Shown here: one piece after another, positions 58,053 through 64,000 of the stretch | Layout: every line of letters starts with the position of its first letter | Numbering within the stretch: position 1 is the first letter of the stretch | Source of the DNA: Perkinsus olseni | Lineage: Eukaryota; Perkinsozoa; Perkinsida | Length of the DNA: 64,000 nucleotides | Direction: 5' to 3' | Assembly (NCBI GenBank): GCA_013115125.1 | Contig: JABANN010000032.1 | Coordinates: forward strand, 50,643-114,642 | Notes under the pieces: model-generated | Told to the model about the DNA's origin: nothing | The model's input: the letters and a program-made list of their open reading frames with translations, nothing else | Database searches by the model: none | Made by a program: the position numbers and the translations under genes

Positions 58053-59653
58053 CACCCCTCCACACATTCTTAGCATACATGGTGCGCAAGTCATAATTCC
58101 TCGAAGAAGTCGAATTTCGCTCTGATATTTGAATGTCAAAGCTTTAATAACACTATCACTAACCTAGCAAGATCTCAGACTCCCACTCCACGGCTACTCC
58201 GATTTGCACACTCGACGCACTCAGAGACCTCCACATATTCTTAGCATATTTCTGAAGCACCCTAGGATTTTGGTCATAGGGCACCGTCGAAGCACCCAAA
58301 TTGCCCCGCCATCGGCCAACACAATCACCCAAGCCCCGTCATCGCTTCGCGTTATGTCCAAGATCAAAAACCTGACTCCAGCAGATAAGGCGCGTATCAG
58401 CGCCATGCACGCGGAGAGAGGTCCAGATGGTCGTCGTCGTTACACCCAAAAGGAGATTGCTCGAGCTCAGCAGGTCAACCAAGCTACGGTGAGTCGAGTA
58501 GTGAAGGCCCGGGGGCCCCGGGCCGGGGCCAATGTGAGCCTGTATCTAAGCGGGGACCGAAGTTTAAAATGGATGACCGGACCCGACGCCGTGTTGCTCG
58601 CTACTTCTTTGACAACTGCGGGGTGTCTACCGGTGATGCAGTGAAGGAGCTCGGTCTGCAAGTCTCACCAGAGACAGTGCGCAGGTTTATTCGGAACGAG
58701 GGAGCACAGTATGTTAAGCTAAAGACTACTCCACCGCTGACTGACCGGCACAGGGCTGCTCGCACGAGCTTCGCGCGGCACCACCTTCAGGCTTACACCG
58801 ATTTCCGTAAGTGGATATGGAGCGACGAGAAGCGGTTCTGCCTGGATGGTCCTGATGGGCTCTACCATACCTGGAGCCTTCCTGCTAGTGCTGAGCAGCT
58901 CAAAAGCAAGAGGGCCTTCAAGGTGCGGTGGCATCATGGTATGGGGTGCGATCAGAGACGACCATACGGTCGCTCTAGCAGAGGTTACGGTCCGCATGAA
59001 CAGCGAAGTCTACCAAGAAGTCCTTTCTCGTCATCTATTTCCCTACTGGGAAGAGTTTCAAGACGAGGGTCTCACGTTTCAGCAAGATAATGCTCCGTGT
59101 CATGGGAGCAGGAGCACTATCGACTGGCTCCGTGAAAGAGATGTGGTCCCACCTTGTTGGCCAGCCTTGAGCCCCGACCTCAGCCCCATAGAAAATATAT
59201 GGGCCTACATGGTAAAGACCCTGTACGGCCCAAACAAACCGATTTTTCGGACTCTGGGGCAACTTAGGGCGGCTGTCTTTCGAGCATGGGCTCAAATTCC
59301 TTCTGAGGTCATCACAAGCTGTACCAGCTCTCTCCCGAAGCGACTTACTGAAGTTCTGGCACTGCAGGGGAAGAAAACAAGTTATTGAACATCTAATGAG
59401 TAACTCGAATCTGATATTATCATCGTAGTTTGCCTTTTGAATGAGTGACACAACTAGTATGCTAAGATTATGTGGAGGTCTCTGAGTGCGTCGAGTGCGT
59501 AAATCGGAGTAGCGATGGAATGGGAGTATGAAACCTTGCTAGGTTAGTGATAGTGTTACTTAGACTATGACATTCAAATATCAGAGCGAAATTCGACTTC
59601 TTCGAGGAATTATGAGTTGCGCACCATGTATGCTAAGAATGTGTAGAGTGGCC
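58053..59653 (+). mobile_element. Tc1/mariner transposon with long IR/DR-type terminal repeats
   Basis: The element is bounded by TA on both sides (58051-58052 and 59654-59655), the target duplication of this superfamily. Terminal inverted repeats are about 200 bp: the left end CACCCCTCCACACATTC.. matches the complement of the right end, and alignment continues through CCTCGAAGAAGTCGAATTTC and CTCGACGCACTCAGAGACC. Each terminal repeat carries an outer and an inner copy of a CTCCACA-x-ATTCTTAGCAT motif about 170 bases apart, the arrangement called IR/DR. It is inserted in an exon of P3, so insertion postdates the P2/P3 duplication. Its transposase is broken by frameshifts. Confidence 0.92.
58354..59388 (+). 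pseudogene. Tc1/mariner transposase, DDE type, with two frameshifts
   Basis: N-terminal helix-turn-helix region reads MSKIKNLTPADKARISAMHA and YTQKEIARAQQVNQATVSRV. The frame then changes within a G/C run near 58510-58530, continuing DDRTRRRVARYFFDNCG, RRFIRNEGAQYVKLK and the first catalytic aspartate in WIWSDEKRFCLDGPDG. A second shift near 58925 leads to GGIMVWGAIRDDHTVALAEV, the second aspartate in FQQDNAPCHG and the final glutamate in LSPDLSPIENIWAYM (the D34E-type spacing), then a stop at 59388. All catalytic residues are present but in different frames, so this copy is inactive without repair; the length (about 345 residues) is complete. Confidence 0.9.
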
Positions 59654-59685
59654 TAATTATCACTGGGAGGAGCCGGGGCTCTCCA

Positions 59686-59740
59686 GTTGACAGCCTATTA
59701 GCGTCGACTGGAGTCCAGTCGACGCTAATAGGCTGTCAAC
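59686..59740. repeat. Perfect 27-bp-arm hairpin inside a P3 exon
   Basis: Arms 59686-59712 and 59714-59740 are perfectly complementary around a single G. The left arm together with the loop is absent from P2. Confidence 0.92.
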
Positions 59741-62460
59741 CAAGGCCTTGAAATTATCAAATTCGCCCGTCCCCGCAGCTTCCATGATGTTGGCAAACCT
59801 AGCGCCGTGCTGACAACAGATGTGGGTCACCAAGTCCGTCGCACGCCCGCTCATCTGCAAACGTAAAAAAGCACTGTGTCTATGGAACTGACTGGTTCAG
59901 CCTAGCTCAAGAGCTGAAACCGTTCACAGCGGGCGAGGCCGCCTAGATCGATGTATCCTTCTACTCTCGTTTGAACGAGCAGCCGAAAAGAGTGTCACGA
60001 TTTTATCGCTCATGCGAAGAACGTACGCTGAAGAAGCCACTCGCCCGAATTGGCTCACCTCAGAAGAGCATATTAATCCACCACTATGAGCCACTATGCT
60101 GCACAACCTTGAACGAACCAGCGAAGGTCCCTCCAACCCGATAAGATGATCGAACATTCTGATAGCCTCAGTAGTATTGTCGGTAAGTAATAGCATATCC
60201 CCCAGTACCCGATAGGCGTCCTAAAAGTACCACTATGATTTGCACTATAGTTTAGAAATGATAAACGAAAGCCTGTGGCATCTGATATCGCAGAAGGCAG
60301 CTTACTAGGGCATGACGAGCGTCCGGTTCCGCCCATTCTCTACCCCGTTAGCAGACCCACCTCGACCTTTCGGAGCCCTCCAAAGACCTCTCTAGGTATA
60401 CCAGAAGGTATGCTGGAGTCAGTAGGCCTCGGCCCTTGGCCAGCCATCCATCCCATCTCAGTAAGTAGCTTTGCAAGAGTGTCCCTGATGGCAGATGCGC
60501 CGACGCGGGCATGTAAGCTCCATGGTGGGACGAGCTGCTCGGGGCGTTATTTCTCGCCGTCTGAGAGCGTATTCGCCTGTCTCACCTGCCTTTGTCCAAC
60601 CCGTTCCGGGGGATGCCATTGAGGGCCGGTCCCGACAGGTCCGTACTCTCTGAGGCAGCGAAAGCTGATGCTCATTTTTAGGATGACAAAAGCTCCTCAC
60701 GTCGTCCGCTAGAGGCCTCTTCGCTCTCTTTATAGCCAGCCCATCTCTCAGGCAAGCCCCCGGCTTCCATGCCACTACCACATCCCGCCTGTCGCACCTT
60801 ACAATTGTCATCAATGGCTACTACGCTGGAGGCGCGACCTGACCCATTCTTGTTCAAGCAGAATAAACCGAGCGACCAACCCACTCCGTTGAGTCCCTGG
60901 CGGCACGGTGCTCCCTCGTCGATGAGCCTCCATCGCTTGAACCCTGAGCCTCTTAGCGTTCGGTTCGATCGATCTTCTCGAGACGGGGGGCGGCAAAGCA
61001 ACTCGAAGGAAACGAATAGCGGAAAGAGAATAACTATCTCTTACTAGGAGGATCGTCCTCTTGGACGCATCGAAGGATTAGTCGGTCGCCGTCCTTCACA
61101 CCGCATCTACCGATCTGCGGCACGTACGAAACGTAGCAGGAGAAGCTCTGGGGCTCTCCGAGCTTCGGCGCCGAGCGTAATGATTTCTACCTACCCCTCC
61201 GCGGAGATCGAGCACGTCCATGCCCTTCCTCGGCCCCTCCAGCCAAGTGAGCCTCCAGCTGTCTTCGCGATACTGACAATCAGCTTTGGCGCCACTTAAA
61301 CGGAAATATCTCCGGGCGATAGTCAGCAGATAACAGAGTGGGTTGCTCCTGATAACCACGCTGTAGCTACGCAAAGGAGTCCTTCACTAGGACTTCATTA
61401 CGCATGGATCGAGATCTCTTTAGTCGACTGAGTTCGTTGAGCATACTTCTCGCGGCAATTAATATACACATGCAGTAGGCTTTCTCCGGAGTTACCACTT
61501 GGAGGAGGAGGAGCCATAGCGAACAGAAATAAAGTTGCAGTGGACTGAGGGCACTCAAGAAAGCTCCCGACACGAACAGATGAGGGAGTGCAAGACTGGG
61601 TACGCTCCAGCAATTTGCTGGCAGCAAAGTCTCAGTTGGGTGCAAGTCCCGGGAGGGGAAGACAACGGCTGGAAGATGAATTCTGAATAGAAGAAGGCCG
61701 ACCTCAGCGATGATCTCGAGTAGCCGGTAGCTCGTGAGCAGTTGTCTTAAACCGCCAGGGCCTCCGCGTTGAGATGAAAGTGTTCAGAGACGGATTGTCG
61801 AGAGTTCCCATAGTGAAGCAGACTCGCGCCCATCAGATGAGGGTACCCGGGAGGAGCTACAGTCGAGGGCGCGGAGCCTTAGTTCGAACATTGATGGACC
61901 TTGGGGGGCACCATAGAGAGTTTCTATTAGGAACTCTTGAGGATAGGATACAGAATTAGGGAAGGCATCCCGCAGAGGCTGGCTACCAATAAGCAAAGGG
62001 ACACGGAGCGACTCCGTTGGAGTTGAACTGAGCCTGATGCAGGAAACAGTCTGTCGCCGATTCACAGATTAACCGAACGTACAAACCACTAAAGAGGAAT
62101 ATGATAAGAAACGAATCATAAGAACAACTTCATCGTCACCGAGTCATAGCATCGACACCTCAGCGATCCGGCATAGTTCCTTGAGCTTTGCTTTGCACAA
62201 CTTAGTGCACATAGCATGCATTCCTGGGCACGCCTGCTGCAGAGCTGAGGGCTTATCGAGGATGCTCTGAGAAGAGACAGACGAATCGCCGATGATTTAT
62301 TGGCTCCCCCTTGAACATAGAGTGAAAATTGAAGCAGAGAAGAGACTCAATTCACCTCTCATGAGCACTGTAGTTCAAAGCAGACCATTGGCGGTCTGTA
62401 ACCAACGCAGAGCACAGGAGGGTCTTTTCGAGCAATCAGTGACCCTCAATAGGGTAATAA

Positions 62461-64000
62461 TCAGTGAAAGAGAACGCCCGGCCATCGTGATGTTACAGAG
62501 CATCCGAAACTCACCTCAACGAGATCCTTGAACTCCTGAAAGCTCTTGAGAGGCTGCAAGGAGCTGTCAAGCCGTAGGCGGACAGCCTCGAGTTGAGGTC
62601 GACAATGCTCAGAGACACGCTGTTGGTTTACTTCGTACTCCACCAGGCTTTGACAGATGAGCTGAAGGAGGATGGAAGAGCGCATCAGGACACATGGCTG
62701 TTCATGCCAAGGACCAGCATCAAAGACTATTGGACACCGCAACTAAGGCGAATTTGCGAACCCCTTCGAACCAAGGAGGAATGCCCGAGGTGAGTTGCGA
62801 GAAGAGAGCTTGCTCACTTTGGCAGCCGCTCTCCACCCTCGGGCTCCTGTTTGCGATCCGAGTGCCACAAAGAGCGCTCGTTGTACTCTCGGCAGGGGTA
62901 CATCCTGGTCGAGGTTCAAGAGGAAGGTTCGCAAGGCCGCTTGGAACTCCTCCATGCAGCCCGCCTTCGCCCGCTCGACAACGCTATCAAAGCGCCTGTC
63001 CGGCGAGCTCACCAACCCCTGCAACTGGCTGAAGGCGAGAGAACAGGTCTGAAGAGGGGCAATACCGTAAACTACAGCGCGACGAAATCTATCGAGGAGA
63101 GCATCCTCACGACTCACCTCAACGGGCTGAGTATCGTCCAAGCCCCCACACAAGCTCACTATGTACGACAGCTTAGTATTGGTGCAAGGCACATCAGTCC
63201 TGACTGCTGCCCTCAACACCTCCTTCGCCTCATCAACTCTACCCGATAGCAGGAGCAGATCTCCCAGCATGGATCGGGCCTACGACAAAGACGATCGAGC
63301 AACGAACTACAAAGCAGCGGGCTACCTCGAGAAGTCGGCGTTGATCGTCAAGACCATCACTGCCGGACGAGACGTTGCTGTCGGGGTCAATGTGGCCCAA
63401 GCATAAGTCTAGATTAGTCTGTGCTTCCCTTACACAGTCCTCGTGTCGCTCCATTTCGAGCAGGCATATAATCATCTGGTACCTGGCACCAAGCTCCCTG
63501 GAGAGAAATTCAATTCCCGGGCCCTCGTGAGCTCAGAATTTCTAAACTCGCGAGATTCAGGAAATGGGACTGTGAATCAAAAAGGCCACTGAGATATGCG
63601 AGCACGGCAGGAGATCTGCCGTCAAAAATCTGCGGCAACCACCGCTCCGTAGATTACCGGCAGTCGTACAGCATCTCCCAGCGCATCCCTTGGACACCAC
63701 TGGTGGTCGCCAGACTCTCACGGAAGGTCTCCACTGCTTTGGCGAACTGATTGTTATGCATCTGTTCCTCCGCTTTACGCCGCAGCCTCACTAACACAGA
63801 GATATTGTACTCACCAAAAAGTACGAATGAGAGGGTAGCTAGTCCTCAGTCGGAAGCTAACCCCGCGCAGGTTCGATCCCTGGTTACGGCATGGAGCGCG
63901 AGAATCCCAGGTACCCTAGCTCACCATTAGAGGTGGGCGACAGTACGGGTACGGTCTAGTACGAAGTACGGTACGGGTACGAGTACGGCTCCGTACCCGT
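62461..64000 (-). CDS. P4: TPR paralogue, 5' part beyond the window
   Basis: Blocks in order: about 63655-63790 (LRRKAEEQMHNNQFAKAVET then GMRWEMLYDCR, TPR-like), about 63425-63485 (YQMIICLLEMERHEDCVREA), about 63150-63270 (LGDLLLLSGRVDEAKEVLRA, IVSLCGG), about 62795-63070 (RRFDSVVERAKAGCMEEFQA, FVALGSQTGARGWRAAAKV) and about 62515-62640 (PLKSFQEFKDLVE). It is the most diverged member of the array and lacks the N-terminal FHA-like part within the window. The CGG ending of the TPR block and the W-x-AAAKV motif tie it to the family. No lesion seen. Confidence 0.55.
63870..63880 (+). other. tRNA B-box motif (GGTTCGATCCC)
   Basis: Exact motif preceded by GTAGCTAGTCC and followed by CTGGTTACGGCA. 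The T stem pairs in four of five positions, but no 5' acceptor strand matching TTACGGC is present upstream, so it is not a complete tRNA gene. Confidence 0.45.
63930..64000. repeat. GTACGG-type simple tandem repeat at the right edge
   Basis: Irregular units of GTACGG and GTACGGGTACG run to the window end. The full length is not visible. Confidence 0.75.

Larger units (their letters stand above)
57780..61640 (-). pseudogene. P3: FHA-like / TPR paralogue, disrupted
   Basis: Closest relative of P2. Blocks: about 61420-61480 (MLNELSRLKRSRSMRNEVLV), about 61200-61290 (EDSWRLTWLEGPRKGMDVLD), about 61045-61120 (GVKDGDRLILRCVQEDDPP), about 60930-60990 (PPPVSRRSIEPNAKRLRVQ), about 60080-60196 (LLLTDNTTEAIRMFDHLIGL ending IVAHSGG), about 59745-59850 (HGARFANIMEAAGTGEFDNF), 57995-58050 (YNALGNAGCHRSWHAAAKV) and about 57800-57960 (NGMPIGRPFEEALKSVARDL). 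Two lesions: a Tc1/mariner element (58053-59653) splits the block before YNALGNA, and a 32-nt palindromic insertion (59687-59718) shifts the frame in the preceding block. It can no longer make the full protein. Confidence 0.75.

Noticed and set aside
63850-63895. Functional tRNA gene at the right edge
   Set aside because: The 5' acceptor strand is missing and the anticodon arm cannot be formed.
1-64000. CRISPR arrays, bacterial operons or prophage
   Set aside because: Spliceosomal introns throughout and eukaryotic housekeeping genes exclude a bacterial origin; the short repeats seen lack regular spacers.

Overview
This is eukaryotic nuclear DNA. Most genes are broken by many short GT..AG introns (about 40-110 nt), and reading frames rejoin exactly across them. 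The gene content is that of a protist: a YKT6 R-SNARE, ribosomal protein eL32, a presequence protease (PreP), a mitochondrial-type inorganic pyrophosphatase, a GT90 glycosyltransferase, KH-domain proteins and a very large cysteine-rich secreted protein. Balanced base composition, tight spacing, tiny introns and an AG acceptor directly upstream of the C69 start codons suggest an alveolate, with Perkinsus as my best guess. That is inference, not proof.

Layout, left half. Two nearly identical C69 dipeptidase genes lie head-to-head about 17 kb apart (1-2.0 kb and 19.1-21.2 kb). Between them on the minus strand are an ankyrin-repeat gene, an RPA-interacting-protein homologue, an unknown gene, a 12-exon PreP gene, another unknown gene, a coiled-coil gene and a small uncharacterised gene. 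A foldback element with a tRNA-like core follows at 16.98-17.57 kb. At 22.5-26.7 kb (plus) is a GT90 gene with one 1.8-kb intron that holds a dead hAT transposase. A truncated protein kinase follows it. A novel acidic protein (minus) and YKT6 (plus) fill 28-31 kb.

Layout, right half. A coiled-coil gene and a roughly 1,600-residue secreted protein built of CYC/CWC repeats (minus) occupy 32-37.4 kb. After an orphan gene come pyrophosphatase, a multi-KH gene, eL32 and a DEDDh exonuclease, all on the minus strand. From 49 kb to the right edge lies a tandem array of four related minus-strand genes (called P1-P4 here). They share an FHA-like N-terminal part, a basic nuclear-type segment, TPR-like helices and a conserved C-terminal helical block. 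P3 is a pseudogene, split by a 1.6-kb Tc1/mariner element and frameshifted by a 32-nt palindromic insertion.

Two genome-scale signals stand out. Long, nearly perfect hairpins are scattered through the window, and one can be traced by comparison of P2 and P3 to a snap-back copying event inside an exon. Matches to the tRNA B box also recur in introns and elements without complete tRNA genes. Exon coordinates were worked out by hand from splice signals and frame continuity; where a range is approximate, I say so.
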